From NCBI GenBank assembly GCA_963971405.1, contig OZ020490.1:13316874-13380873 (forward strand): a DNA stretch of 64,000 nt. The letters are read 5' to 3'. The notes under the pieces are model-generated. The model did not search any database, was not told where the DNA came from, and worked only from the letters and a program-made list of their open reading frames with translations. A program made the position numbers and the translations under genes. Below are positions 45,101 to 55,109 of this stretch, in pieces. How positions within the stretch are numbered: position 1 is the first letter of the stretch; each line of letters opens with the position of its first letter. The stretch comes from Psococerastis gibbosa. Its lineage: Eukaryota; Arthropoda; Insecta; Psocodea; Psocidae.

Positions 45101-46448
45101 ACGAGTGGCCCGTTGGGCTTTGCTACTACAGGATTTCGACTGTGTGGTGGTGCACCGCGCTGGAAAGCGACTGTCCCATGTGGATGCATTAAGTCGTTAC
45201 CCTTCTGCAATGAATGTTGAGGATGGAATCGGACCTCAAATCGAGCAGTGCCAATCTGAGGACGACGACCTTCAAAGAATTAAGACTCTCTTGTCACATG
45301 GTCCTCACGAGGACTTTCTACTTAGGAACAACATTCTGTATAAATTTGTTGACGGTACAGAACTGCTGGTGGTTCCCAAAAATCTGCAGACAGAAGTCAT
45401 CAAGAGAGCTCATGAAAATGGCCATTTTGGCTTAAGAAAAACTGAGGAACAAATCAAACAGATGTACTACATACCAAAGTTGCCCGAGAAAATTACTAAT
45501 ATTCTGAGAAACTGTGTGCTGTGTATTTTGAAGAATCGAAAAGAAGGAAAAAAAGAAGGATTTCTGAACCCGATAAATAAGGGAGACACCCCGTTGGACA
45601 CGTACCATGTCGACCACTTGGGTCCACTGGAATCCACGCATAAGAGGTATAAGCTCATCTTGGTCGTCGTCGATGCTTTTACCAAGTATGTATGGCTGTA
45701 TCCTACTAAATCCACATCGACCGCTGAAGTCCTTGACAAGCTCAACTTACAGAAGTCGTTATTCTCAAATCCACGCCGCATTATCAGTGATCGCGGTACG
45801 GCTTTCACGTCAAAGGAGTTTGCAGAGTACTGCACGGACAACCAAATCCAGCATGTATTGATAACTACGGGACTACCCAGAGCAAATGGTCAAGTTGAAC
45901 GTGTCAATAGGTCACTGATTCCAGTTTTGGCGAAGCTCTCCCACGATGATCCTACTAAGTGGTATCGTTTTGTACCCCAGGTTCAGCTGAGTCTTAACTC
46001 TACGTCGCATCGAAGCACAGGATTTTCACCTTTACAACTTTTGCTGGGAGTCCCTCCAAGGACGCTGCCCGATCAAAACGTCCTTGATCTGCTACAATAC
46101 GAGCACGAGACCGATTTTATGAATAGACGAGCAGACCTACATAGTTTGGCAAAACACCAAATCCAGGTGGTGGCTAATGAAAACCAGAGGACCTACAATC
46201 TGCGACGGAAACCACCTTCTGTTTATAAAGTTGGCGACTTCGTCTCGGTCAAGCGGACCCAGTTTGGGCCTGGCCTCAAACTTAAATCAAAGTTCTTGGG
46301 TCCATATCGCATTTGTTCAGTTCTTAACGGACAATTTCAAGTCGAGAAGATTGCTGGGGAGGGTCCCCTTTTGACGATGACGACTGTTGAATTCCTCAAG
46401 CATTGGCCCACATCCGGGGCGGATGTGGCGCAGGATGGCCGAGTGTAG
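42189..46448 (+). CDS. gag-pol: Ty3/gypsy Gag-Pol polyprotein, intact
   Basis: Gag and Pol are fused in one frame without stops or shifts. The open frame begins with a GTG at 42147; ATG 42189 (A at -3, G at +4) is the likelier start, giving 1419 residues. Numbering from the GTG: SAP-like helix pair 74-108, acidic run 116-149, Gag core about 195-335, two CCHC zinc knuckles at C371-C384 and C393-C406, and aspartic protease DTG at 440-442. In reverse transcriptase, D689 (TLDLKNGF) and YLDD 752-755. RNase H has D902, E943, D970 and D1013. Integrase has H1089/H1093/C1123/C1126, then D1156, D1215, E1251 (35 residues between the last two), and a GPY module at 1385-1387. There is no env frame. All key residues are present, so it could be functional. 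The TAG stop lies in the first bases of the 3' LTR. Confidence 0.95.
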   Translation: MACLGDVRSIKKAVLYTKTKTLKQFFEFLYNDQAFNKAEILAFSGFEYETQQLQDKKAELLEMKKCDLVAFCILLGIGFEGRKDKIADRLMVLLNNVGTYVPEDKDEDDEDDGDHEDDDHDKDEDDGDHDEDDTKDAISAKTIPKRANEDAIQLLTSLASRVGVSFHDVQDSIRLFDGSDRITVESWVEEFEEMATTMHWDSLQTFVFAKKSLRGVAKLFIESERGIKTWPQLKRILLMEFKTHTSSMRLHECMKERKKQKSESAVEYFLEMKKIAKSGSLHDGDLMQYVIDGMTDDYGGKVMLYGAKTLTSFRDKLKDYDILATKSRKVVKPPDVKPVKRREDSHVNKNGERPEHCFNCGNKGHKSTECPYKADGPKCFKCNSFGHIAKYCPQTVLESAICSRPDESGMCKEVLVEGIPIVALIDTGSQLTLLKESQHVLMGNPELKASDVQVLGIGHTLVRSMGFMDTKVSIDGATFRTKIHVLPNDALRRPMIVGRDVTDQTVMNIDHGRVTIAQNTISNGSDNCDDMFGCFNVEEVPGPSVSLVSNDQFRAEALHMMHNYVPQKNKDCPIKMRVVVKDETPVYCAPRRLSFKDRDIVDAQVEVWLKDGIVQPSVSEYASPVVVVRKKDGSPRVCVDFRNFNKKVFRDRFPLPVMEDQLDRLVGAKVFTTLDLKNGFFHVPVEADSRKYLAFVTHKGHWEFLRAPFGYCNSPPVFQRFVNTVFRQLIISGDIITYLDDLILPSTTYKDCMNKLQTVLDTASLYGLEFNLKKCRLLESEVEFLGHRIREGQIFPSEEKTLAVKQFPEPKTQKALQSFIGLTSYFRKFVKDYARIAKPLTDLLRIDNSKVTFGQEEKISFETLKCVLSKEPVLCIYDPKLETELHTDASQDGFGALMLQRQMADNAFHPVYYYSRKTSPAQRKYTSYELEILAVIEAVKKFRVYLHGIHFTIVTDCDAFKKTMDKKDLSARVARWALLLQDFDCVVVHRAGKRLSHVDALSRYPSAMNVEDGIGPQIEQCQSEDDDLQRIKTLLSHGPHEDFLLRNNILYKFVDGTELLVVPKNLQTEVIKRAHENGHFGLRKTEEQIKQMYYIPKLPEKITNILRNCVLCILKNRKEGKKEGFLNPINKGDTPLDTYHVDHLGPLESTHKRYKLILVVVDAFTKYVWLYPTKSTSTAEVLDKLNLQKSLFSNPRRIISDRGTAFTSKEFAEYCTDNQIQHVLITTGLPRANGQVERVNRSLIPVLAKLSHDDPTKWYRFVPQVQLSLNSTSHRSTGFSPLQLLLGVPPRTLPDQNVLDLLQYEHETDFMNRRADLHSLAKHQIQVVANENQRTYNLRRKPPSVYKVGDFVSVKRTQFGPGLKLKSKFLGPYRICSVLNGQFQVEKIAGEGPLLTMTTVEFLKHWPTSGADVAQDGRV
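46408..46428 (+). other. Hairpin at the end of pol, echoing the LTR hairpin
   Basis: CCACATCC, loop GGGGC, GGATGTGG is a perfect 8-bp stem. The sequence GGATGTGGCGCA at 46421-46432 also occurs in the LTR (41835-41846), just 15 nt upstream of the next LTR copy's start. Confidence 0.7.
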
Positions 46449-46616
46449 GGTATGTAAGAGTGTCGTGCGCCACTGGATGTGGCGCATGCGCAGGACAGTC
46501 TCGGGTGTATTGAAGCTTGGAATGGTTCTTCTTTTTGTAATGTTTCTTAAATCAAATAAATGTTTAACTATGTAATCGGGGCGTATCGTGTATTTAATAC
46601 AATTCATCTCCCTATA
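46444..46616 (+). repeat. Ty3/gypsy 3' LTR, 173 bp
   Basis: Identical by eye to the 5' LTR. AATAAA at 46555-46560. Its first bases contain the polyprotein stop (46446-46448). The sequence before it (CAGGATGGCCGAG) is only a weak polypurine tract. Confidence 0.95.
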
Positions 46617-46663
46617 CTATTAACACAGCAGACAATGCAAGTCCAACTAACCTTTTGTTAAAT

Positions 46664-47099
46664 AGTATTATACCATTAACATTTACCAGTAGATTTTTTC
46701 CAACCTTTCTCTAATTTACAAAAGATAAGCCTAAATCTGCGACAAAGCTTTTGAAACAATAGATGCCAAAACTATTTCCCTAGTATATAGTCAATTCTTT
46801 TATAAAGTAGGACGGTTTGTCACAAGGGAATTCCGTTTTCAAGGAGCGCCATTCTTCTAAAGACAACTCAAACTTTTTCTTCTTTTTGGCGGGAAAACCC
46901 GTCCCTGCGTGTATAGATGGATGGCTCTTTCGGTTCATTTCATTTAAAGATGTGGGTGGAGCTATATGGAGTGTCGTTTATTTTCTTTCTTTTAAAAGCA
47001 CACAATTCACCTTCCGGTGGATGGAAGAGCCGGGGGTGGGGGAGGGGGGAGCAGGGGACGTTATGGGAGGGGGGGGGGGGGGGGGCACGGCTGAAGATG
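46664..47099. other. Unassigned DNA with a G-run
   Basis: G-rich segment at 47030-47086 inside otherwise ordinary sequence. No paired ends recognised. Confidence 0.45.
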
Positions 47100-47835
47100 T
47101 CGTATCAAAGTGGATAGTCTGGAGAGATAAAGGCAATATTTGTTGGATAAAGTAATAATCTTTGGAATTTCCGATATTTCCTCAATAGATTGTATTTTTC
47201 CTTTCCGGTATTTACTATAGAGCAAAAACTTTGCGGGGCTTGAAATTTTCGATGCCGAGCTATGTAGTCTAGTAATGGGAATAAAAGTTTTGTAACATTG
47301 CATGCAGTGGTCACGTTCATGCCACAGATTGTAATATCTAGAGTTCTATTTAGGACATTCACTTACCGCCAAAAACGTCTTCTATGACCTGTCATTTAAA
47401 AGTGGATAGTGTGGAATGATTAAGGCCGAACTATGTAGCCCAGCAATGGGAATAAAAGTCTTGTAACATTGCATGCAGTGGCCACGTTCATGCCACAGAT
47501 TGTAATATCTAGAGTTCTATTTAGGACAGTCACTTACCGCCAAAAACGTCTTCTGTGACCTGTCATTTAAATTTGGATAGTCTGGAGAGATTAAGGCCGA
47601 ACTATGTAGCCTAGCAATGGGAATAAAAGTCTTGTAACATTGCATGCAGTGGTCACGCTCATGCCACAGATTGTAATACCTACAGTTATATTTTAGAGCA
47701 TCCACATACCGCCAAAAACGTCTTCTATGACCGGTCAGAGAAATGTGGATAGTCTAGACTCTGGAGAGATTAAGGCCGAACTACATTTGCAGCCTAGCAA
47801 TGGGAATAGAATTTGTGTTACATTGCATGCAGCAT
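47100..47835. repeat. Tandem array, unit ~171-183 bp, about four copies
   Basis: ACATTGCATGCAG recurs at about 47295, 47466, 47637 and 47820. Each is preceded by GCAATGGGAATA and, except in the last, followed by CATGCCACAGATTGTAATA and CGCCAAAAACGTCTTCT. A separated partial unit lies at 48010-48090 (GCAGATTGTAATATATAG). Confidence 0.8.
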
Positions 47836-49552
47836 GATTGAATGAATTATCATGTATTTCCAATGTATAGAAGTATATACAGTCTTCAGTATATATACAG
47901 TTAAAAAAAACGAGCCGATCTGCCCAATGGGGGAAAATTTTAATTTCGACAAGATTAACTGATTTAATGCTACTTAACATTATATTATTGTTGGAAGTAG
48001 CCTAAATATGTATGCATGCCGCAGATTGTAATATATAGAATTCTATTTAGAAGAGATGAGGCATTCGCTTGCCACCAAAAACGTCAGCAGGTGGCAAAAA
48101 AATATTTTTGGTGGCTCGAATATCCGAGAGTGCCTGTGTCACATGCCCGAAGTATTAGACCTGGCAACAACGATTAGAGATGTCTTGAGGAATACTAGAG
48201 GCACCGCTGTGCACTGGAACATGAGGGTGCCGTAGTCCTCCACAACAATAGCTTCGTAAATAATTTTGACGCCGTATAACTTAATACAGCGAAATAGTTA
48301 ACAATCAATATATGTGGTGTCATTATTTTAATTACCCCCTCCTCTACACTATTTGTTTTACTCATTATAAAATACTTACGTTCCTTTAAATTTTCCTCAC
48401 TCCCTGTTAATTTTAAATTTTAAATAATTAATAAGCGATTCTCAGCACAAACCAGAAGACAAAAGTTCACTGGGGAATACGAGAGAATGACGGGAAGACG
48501 ATCTCTTAAAAAAACATCTTGCATACTTGCAAATCTCGCGTGCAAAATTGTAAGAAGAAGAAGGCACTGAGAGAAAAACGACGGTCTAAAGTTGTCCTGA
48601 CGGTCAAAGTTTTTTATGTTTGAAGAAAATATATAAAAAAATAAAAACTACTAAAGAATAAATTTAATTCTGCCAGCTATGGGTACAAAACAAAACTTTT
48701 GCGTTTCACCCAACACCTAAAAGACCAAAAATTCAAACGGCCACTTCTCTAAAGGGCCCAAGGGAGAGTAAAGGTTCGCCAATTGATTTACATATTCCAA
48801 AAGCATTTCCACGAAAAGTTTTCTTGGCTACCCTCTGGGGAACATGCTAAGGAAAAACTCGCCTCAGCTGTATAATTTTCCAGCGTAGCTATGGCGAGCC
48901 CCGTTATTTAGATTAGAGACGTTACCTCAGGGATAATAAGCCTACCCGCCCCCTTTTATCATTTATTAAGCCTGATTGAGCGCCATTGCATAAATTTAAT
49001 ATTAATAAATAGGTAGATAATATTAGTTAGCTTGATATTCGATTAGTGAGTCATTAAAAAAAACTAAATAGTGGGATTTTTGTAATCAAGCACCTTAGTT
49101 CTGTGTGTGCTCCTGAGGTTACTCTCCTGGCCACCACTCACCTCTAATGAGCCACATAAATTACGGCATATTACCTTGGGGAAGGGACATCCTCAGGAAA
49201 TTTGGACGCTCCATTCAGGTTCCAAAAGAAGGGAGTCTGCCACTGGAACTGAACCTCGTGACAGTTGTCGCTCTCACTTCATAAAATTACAGAACACGAC
49301 AGCCCCAAGTCTTTTACACACAAAACCTGTATATACAATGCATTTAATATATCTGTGGCATGAGGAGGGGGGGGGGGGGTAAAGTTCCTTGGTAAAAGCT
49401 GATTTTGGGAGATTCATCTACCTATTGAGATGGCGACCAATGTTCGACTTCCGGAAAATTTCTCCACAACTTTTCATTTTAATGCCCTCTGAGCCTAAAA
49501 CCACCCTCCGTTCAAAATGTTATATATAACATATTTACGGAAGTATATATAT
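47836..49552. other. Unassigned DNA
   Basis: Apart from the partial tandem unit at 48010-48090 and a G-run at 49366-49379, I see no repeats, ends or coding motifs. Confidence 0.45.
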
Positions 49553-49735
49553 ATACATACCAGCAGCCTGATTGGGGCGTTTATAATACCGGTATTTATT
49601 TAATCCACTGGTAAACAAGATAATTTTATAATGGAAAGTGCTATTCAAAATTTGTTTGTTTACAGTTATAATCCTAGGGTATTTATTTAACCCCGGTATT
49701 ATATTCGCCTCGATCAGGCTGCTGGTATATGTGCG
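49553..49735. mobile_element. TIR element 'CAGCAGCCTGATC', short copy with TA flanks
   Basis: The ends CCAGCAGCCTGATTGGGGCG and CGCCTCGATCAGGCTGCTGG are complementary apart from a few bases. TA lies directly outside both. The core holds AAACAAGATAATTTTATAATGG and TTTGTTTACAGTTATAA as at 23.1 kb. A TA duplication points to a Tc1/mariner-type helper. Confidence 0.75.
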
Positions 49736-50365
49736 TATGTACATGTATTTTAGGAAACACTCTAACTTCCGTAAATATTATCCGATTTTGAAGAAACCTG
49801 GCACAAAAATTGATCATACAAATGTCTTGATCAAGTTCGTTAACTAGCTAGATCCAATATTTAGTTACAAGATGGCGGCTGATTGAAGCCTTATATAGGT
49901 AATTCATATCTCAGTTAATATTGGTCACAGAGGAATAAATTAAAATCTGACTGAAATTCCGTATTATTATCTACGATAATGGTGATTAACACTTTTTACG
50001 ACAAATCAACCATTTTAAGATGGCATCCAGTCAAAGTGAAAATAATTTGATACGTTAAAGTTCATAGTCGTTATTGTGGTTCGAAATTTGGAGCACAAGT
50101 GTGCTTTGAGTGTTGATGTTGTGGTGGGGTAAAGAATGAAATATTTTTTTATTTTTATCGACATGCATATTACATATACATAGCGTAGCCTAGAGGAATA
50201 GCGGGGCCTGCGCTTGCATGGAATCTCCCTACACCTGATCGGCCAGAGCCGAAAGGGGTTTTTTACAGGTACGTTTGGCTCGAAGAAGGGTAGAACAAAA
50301 TATGGGAACAGTTGGCATGCGCTGCATTACCCCCGCCGAAAGACATTGACTCCCTCCACGACCCT
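49736..50365. other. No feature seen
   Basis: No recognised motif; sequence near 50200-50350 is GC-richer. Confidence 0.4.
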
Positions 50366-50530
50366 GTTCAGATTCTACGCAGCCGATCTGCTATGAAACC
50401 TGTCTAGATACATTGGAGCAGAATAGCAGATGCGTTGCTAAACGAAGACATTTTCTATTCCAGCAGATTTTTCTAGATGTTAACACTCCAGCAGGCCATC
50501 CAGCAAATCTGCTGCGTAGAATCTGCATTT
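50366..50530. mobile_element. Small foldback element 'CAGATTCTACGCAGC'
   Basis: CAGATTCTACGCAGCCGATCTGCT at left pairs with AGCAAATCTGCTGCGTAGAATCTG at right. A second inner pair is GTCTAGA/TCTAGA with AGAATAGC/CTATTCC. About 165 bp. Confidence 0.65.
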
Positions 50531-51063
50531 GTGCACCGGAAATGTACGACAAAGGATGCAAAAACATGTAATTTTAACTGACTGCTTGTATTGTGCAGAC
50601 GCCCGGCGTCATTAAGCAGTAAACCTCTCTAAGCACGCCTCTGCCGCAAGTTCTTGTCTTAAGTGAGCTTAACAATTTCCTCAAGGATGCACTTGCCACA
50701 TATTCTCATTATATCCACCTATTACAAGCATTTACTTCAGCTGTGCTCGTAGATAAAGCGTCTACGATACTACTGCCTCAGAGATTGAATTAAACTCCTG
50801 GATGCGTCAAATATTGAGAGAGATTTATGCTGCATTATGCGCGTAAGGGCACGAATGACGTAACTGGTAACCTCTGTATGTATTCGCTTTGTGTTACCAC
50901 CTCATTAACGCTGTCCGCCATTACAGTCTATTTTAGAGGCAACTCGTATTATATATAAGTTTACCGAGAAATAGCCTACAGTAAATAGTATACAGCATTC
51001 TCTCTAATTGCAAGGATTGCCTATTCAGTTCACTTCATTCGTTATTGCGAACCTCTTCTGCAG
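50531..51063. other. No feature seen
   Basis: No recognised repeats or coding motifs. Confidence 0.4.
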
Positions 51064-51297
51064 AACATGGAATTATAAAGTGCTCTCAGATGATGTACAT
51101 ATATGTAGTAGGATGTGACTTGGAATGGAATCCACTAAGAACATAGAATTATTATAAAGCGCTCTCAGATGATGTACATATATGTAGTAGGATGTGACTT
51201 GGAATGGAATCCACTAAGAACATAGAATTATTATAAAGCGCTCTCAGATGATGTACATATATGTAGTAGGATGTGACTTGGAATGGAATCCACTGAG
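51064..51297. repeat. Tandem triplication, unit 76-79 bp
   Basis: Units start AACATAGAATTATTATAAAG (the first lacks 3 bases) at 51064, 51140 and 51219. They end GGAATGGAATCCACTAAG. Units two and three are nearly identical, so the triplication is recent. Confidence 0.9.
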
Positions 51298-51704
51298 CCG
51301 TCATGAATGCTGACTGTATCTCAACAATGAGGTAGGGATAGTTTTGGTCACTAGGTTCGCTGACGACAAACCGATATCCATATTATTCAAAATGGCCGCC
51401 GTTTGCATGTTAAAGTTAAGCTCTTAGCTTCTAATTAATTCATTTAACATTTTTACTATGCCTGGACCTTAATTAGCTGCATATAAATTAATATACATAT
51501 TCTCCATGATTTATAGAAAAATATCACTTTAAAATAATACATAAACAAAATAATTTTAAAATAGTATTGGGGGTTAAAGAAAAATCAACGCTTTGATATC
51601 ATTGCAACTGGTGCTGCCATCTAGAAAATGACGTCACAAATGAACCTCATTAATGTACGTAATAAAAATAATGTATTTAATGCTGAAAGCAGGCGATGAA
51701 GAAA
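51298..51704. other. No feature seen
   Basis: AT-rich, no recognised motifs. Confidence 0.4.
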
Positions 51705-51995
51705 CAAAACAAGCAATTTAATGAATTCATCCGAATAATCGTCGCCTCTGTAGATTATACCTGTGTTGAGTTGCAACAGGTCTCCGATCGCATGATGTGT
51801 CGAGACTCGCATAAGTGGCAAGTAAGCGAATTCGTAGGCAAGGTGGTAGCGTGCTTGTACTTGTGCGAGTCTCTACACACCTTGCAATCGGAGATGTGTC
51901 GTAACTCGATACAAGATCCTATTAGGTTACTTAGTGAGGCGATTGAAGAGGTTAATCGGATACATTCATTAAATTGTTTGTTCGCGATTAACCTT
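51705..51995. mobile_element. Foldback element 'CAATTTAATGAAT', full copy
   Basis: The left arm AGCAATTTAATGAATTCATCCG through TCTCCGATCGCATG is mirrored by CAATCGGAGATGTGTCG through ATACATTCATTAAATTG on the right. Arms of about 120 bp surround a short centre. Half copies: 25155-25297, 28080-28240 and 56960-57075. Confidence 0.75.
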
Positions 51996-52339
51996 TTTAT
52001 AGAATTAAGTGAACAAAGGTGAACAAAAATATGGAGAGGCAATGGTAAAATTTGATGAAGACCTGTTTAAAATCAAAATTGTCAGCGGTTTTAATAATGC
52101 TGTGAAAATCCGAATTGCAAGCACTACCCGTCACATCACAAACTGTTGTTTACAGCCTCAACCCTTGCCCACCCCCTTCAACTCAGGCTCTGACCCTTAC
52201 ATCTAAAACAAAGCGTTTTACCCTATTGTTTGGTTTAGGTGGCCAGGGGGTTGAATGTCCCTCATTACCGCCAACAATATTCGTTGGGAACATCAACCAA
52301 AACTGCACGTCTTAGGTCACTCAGAGATTTTATACCCTT
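51996..52339. other. No feature seen
   Basis: No recognised motifs. Confidence 0.4.
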
Positions 52340-52720
52340 ATTCATTTGGATCTTGAAGGATACGAGGAAGTGCCGAATATACTAAGGAAGTAATGGGTAT
52401 AACATTATTTACTTTATTTTGTCGTGTCCAAGCGAACGTCCTAGAATCGGGTGACATTGTAGGTCTCCCGCAGGTCGTCTTTCGTGCATTGGGCTGGACA
52501 TATAGGCTGCACCGGAACAAGTTGTTCTCGTCCTGCCTCTGACCACACGAGGGTGTTGTCTGCATCTATCTGGCCCGATTACGACATGTTGGTTTCCACA
52601 GGTGCCGCGCCGGAGCGGAGTTTGTTCAGCTCCGCCCATGTACTCCATTCAAGGTGGATCCCGGTGGTGCTAACGGGCGCGGGTGGTACCACCTTGGAAG
52701 TTCCATGGGGACATAGCTGA
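52340..52720 (-). pseudogene. LINE C-terminal remnant, GC-richer, with frame breaks
   Basis: The minus strand reads HLEWSTWAELNKLRSG, then a stop, and further on TKDDLRETYN in the same frame. This follows the pattern of a common non-LTR C-terminus (P-x-x-W-x-x-LNRLR-x-G ... CPC). The Cys cluster is poorly kept. It differs from the other LINE ends in this window and so is a separate lineage. Function is lost. Confidence 0.55.
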
Positions 52721-53538
52721 GGAAGCTTCTTGGGGTGCCTTCTTTCCCATCCATCACATGCCTCTCATCGAAAGTCTGGACCTTGTGTACTGTTCCTGCG
52801 CAGGTACGGCTTGTCTGTTCCCGCACCGTGGCGTTGCTTTGAGTCACCCAGGTGTAATATTATGCTAGGAGATCTTCAACAACTTTGCATCAATAAGCAG
52901 AAACGTCGGAACAGACAAAAAAGAGGGAAAGCAAAAAGCTGAAAAAAAAGACAATTGACTGTAATTCAATAAGGTGACTCAGGAGAGAAGGCCAAGTTTT
53001 TTTAATTTCTCCGCGTAGGATTTTTCGAGAGAGGAAACCGGCCAATGAAATGAGTTTTCCGGACATCCTTCGGTAAAAACACCTGGGAAAACCCATGTTC
53101 CTTTTCCCTCATAAATTATGGTTGAATGTAGAGGAATTTAATTTTTTGCGCATTTGGCATTAATTGGGGTTTTATTAAGAAGAGAGTTCTCATTGGCTTG
53201 CCAAGAGTAAGTTTGTTCAGGAATAAAAGAAGTTAAATTAAAATTGGTTTGATTAACACAAAGGCTACTGTTTTAATGCTATATGAATTAAATGGAACAG
53301 ATCTGGTGTTTCTAAAAATAGTTTCTGCTCGTATTGAGTGTAGTGGGAAGGCTTGTACTCTGGATGTTGGGGAGAAGAAACCACACAGGTTGGACGTTAA
53401 AAGTGGTTTGTTTGTATCTTAAAAAATATAGACGGTTATGGGCAGTATAAACACACCACTTGGTCCCCCATAGATAAGACATATCTAGACCTATTTATGG
53501 GATATTATAACCACCTGATTGATGAAACACCTTTTGCT
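52721..53538. other. Unassigned; GC-richer to about 52870
   Basis: 52721-52870 may continue the LINE remnant but no motif is clear. The remainder is AT-rich and featureless. Confidence 0.4.
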
Positions 53539-54312
53539 CCAGCAGCCCAATCATGGCGATTTTAATACCGCGGTTAATATAATACCATGTCACTTGACGG
53601 TGTTAATTCAATTGCTTGAAATAAATGTACCGGTACAGTAAATTTCAGAATTTTTTAAATTGTGATGTTGGTAATACTGAAGAACTGACGCGACGCTGCT
53701 GTAGCAAATACAATATAAACAAATATCGCCCTAGAAATAAACAAGTTTTAATTTTGAATTAAAATATCAAGAATTATAATTCGTTTTTCAAAATCTAATG
53801 CTAAAAAAAATCAGAAACTCACCAAAAATATAGCAGAAGATCATTCAATTGTTTAAATAGATTGCAATTTTAATTTTCCGCGCTTAGCACTCTTGCGACG
53901 ATTACCAACATCAAAAATAAAAAAAAAAACAAAAAAAGAAATTAACTGTTCATTTATTTCATCCCGTGGCTGGAGACCGTTATCAATATGGCTGCCAGTG
54001 TAGCCTGCACAAGATAAGTACACAATTTGGCGGGAAAACCAGTGATAAGTGTAGACTGCACAAGCTAAGTACAGAGTTTTTGACCGGGTCCAGGTATCCG
54101 TTCTGCTATGCTGCAATGGGTTAAACTTCGATATTTTTTGCGTTGGTACTTATCTCTGATAGTTGGCTTATAGTTTACGGGTGCCTCATAAGGCGTATTG
54201 TGGCTCCAGTTAATGTATTTCTATGATTTATTTTAAACAATTGAATTAATACCATCCCGTGACATGGTATTATATTCACCCCGGTATTAAAATTGCCATG
54301 ATCGGGCTGCAG
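53539..54312. mobile_element. TIR element 'CAGCAGCCTGATC', long copy (~774 bp)
   Basis: The left end CCAGCAGCCCAATCATGGCG and right end TGCCATGATCGGGCTGCAG are complementary. Inner arms continue with TTTTAATACCG, TAATACCATG and TTAATTCAATTG, mirrored at 54235-54300. The middle (about 53650-54200) carries no recognised frame. Confidence 0.7.
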
Positions 54313-54897
54313 AAGCATCAAGCATTCAATTCCAATTAATATTTAGGGCCCCATACAGCAGCGAGTATTCCAATCAAAGTAGAGAAGTGCCACACCAACT
54401 GTCTAAACTAAGTAATCACATCGCGGGAAATATGGCGATTATCGTTATGAAAAACTGTTACAGATCTGTCATGACATACTGATAGTTGCAAAATGGCTGT
54501 TATAATAAAACTTTTTATTTTGACAAATAAACTGATAAATGAGATAAAGCAGTGCAGACGATGAAAACCCCTTGCATGTGACATTAATCATTTCCAATGC
54601 AGCATTTCTCCATATTTGTCAATATTGAAACATTTTTCTCACATTTTTTTCCATTTCTACTGAATACCTATTTGACCCAGATAGTTCGAAATTTCTGACA
54701 TTTTCTTGCAATTTAGTCAATGGAAAGGTTTGCTAACGTTATAATAAATTAAAGGTGCTTCACTCATCAAGTCCATATACGATAATATAAGTTATATATT
54801 ACTATGTATACTGTTATTAAGTTATGGTTAACATAAAAAAAAATACTTTATAGTCTTATTGTTCTCCATTTGTATTCCAATAAAGTCATTATTCATT
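54313..54897. other. No feature seen
   Basis: AT-rich. A lone hAT-like end (CAAGTCCGTAGCCAGGGGG) begins at 54908 just after this stretch. Confidence 0.4.
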
Positions 54898-54907
54898 AAT
54901 TCACTCA

Positions 54908-55109
54908 AGTCCGTAGCCAGGGGGGAGGCGCCGCGAAATGCGACTGAAAAAATGCATAGAACTAATGCAATCCAATATACGCCTGTGTATATAATCAGTT
55001 TTTAATTGCCAATGGCCCTGATTACACTCTACAATATTTATTCGAACGAAAAAATATTTGGAATGTATATGCGGATGCATCTGAATCTGAATTTGGGCAT
55101 TTACACTTT
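54908..55109. other. Lone hAT-like end and unassigned DNA
   Basis: CAAGTCCGTAGCCAGGGGG matches the left end of the hAT-like MITE at 24877. No matching right end is seen. Confidence 0.5.

Larger units (their letters stand above)
41672..46663. mobile_element. Older MITE that hosts the gypsy element
   Basis: The left inverted end, TTAAACAAAGGGTTAGTTGG continuing through TGCATTGTCGTGTTAATAGTC, is mirrored by CTAATGACTAT (to 41803) plus TAACACAGCAGACAATGCAAG through AACCTTTTGTTAA (46621-46660). The gypsy element splits the right arm. Without the insertion the MITE is about 180 bp. Partial relatives lie at 29.6-30.2 kb. Confidence 0.75.

Noticed and set aside
46617..47155. env-like gene downstream of gypsy
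   Set aside because: The 3' LTR follows pol directly; frames beyond it are in host DNA and lack signal peptide or membrane features.
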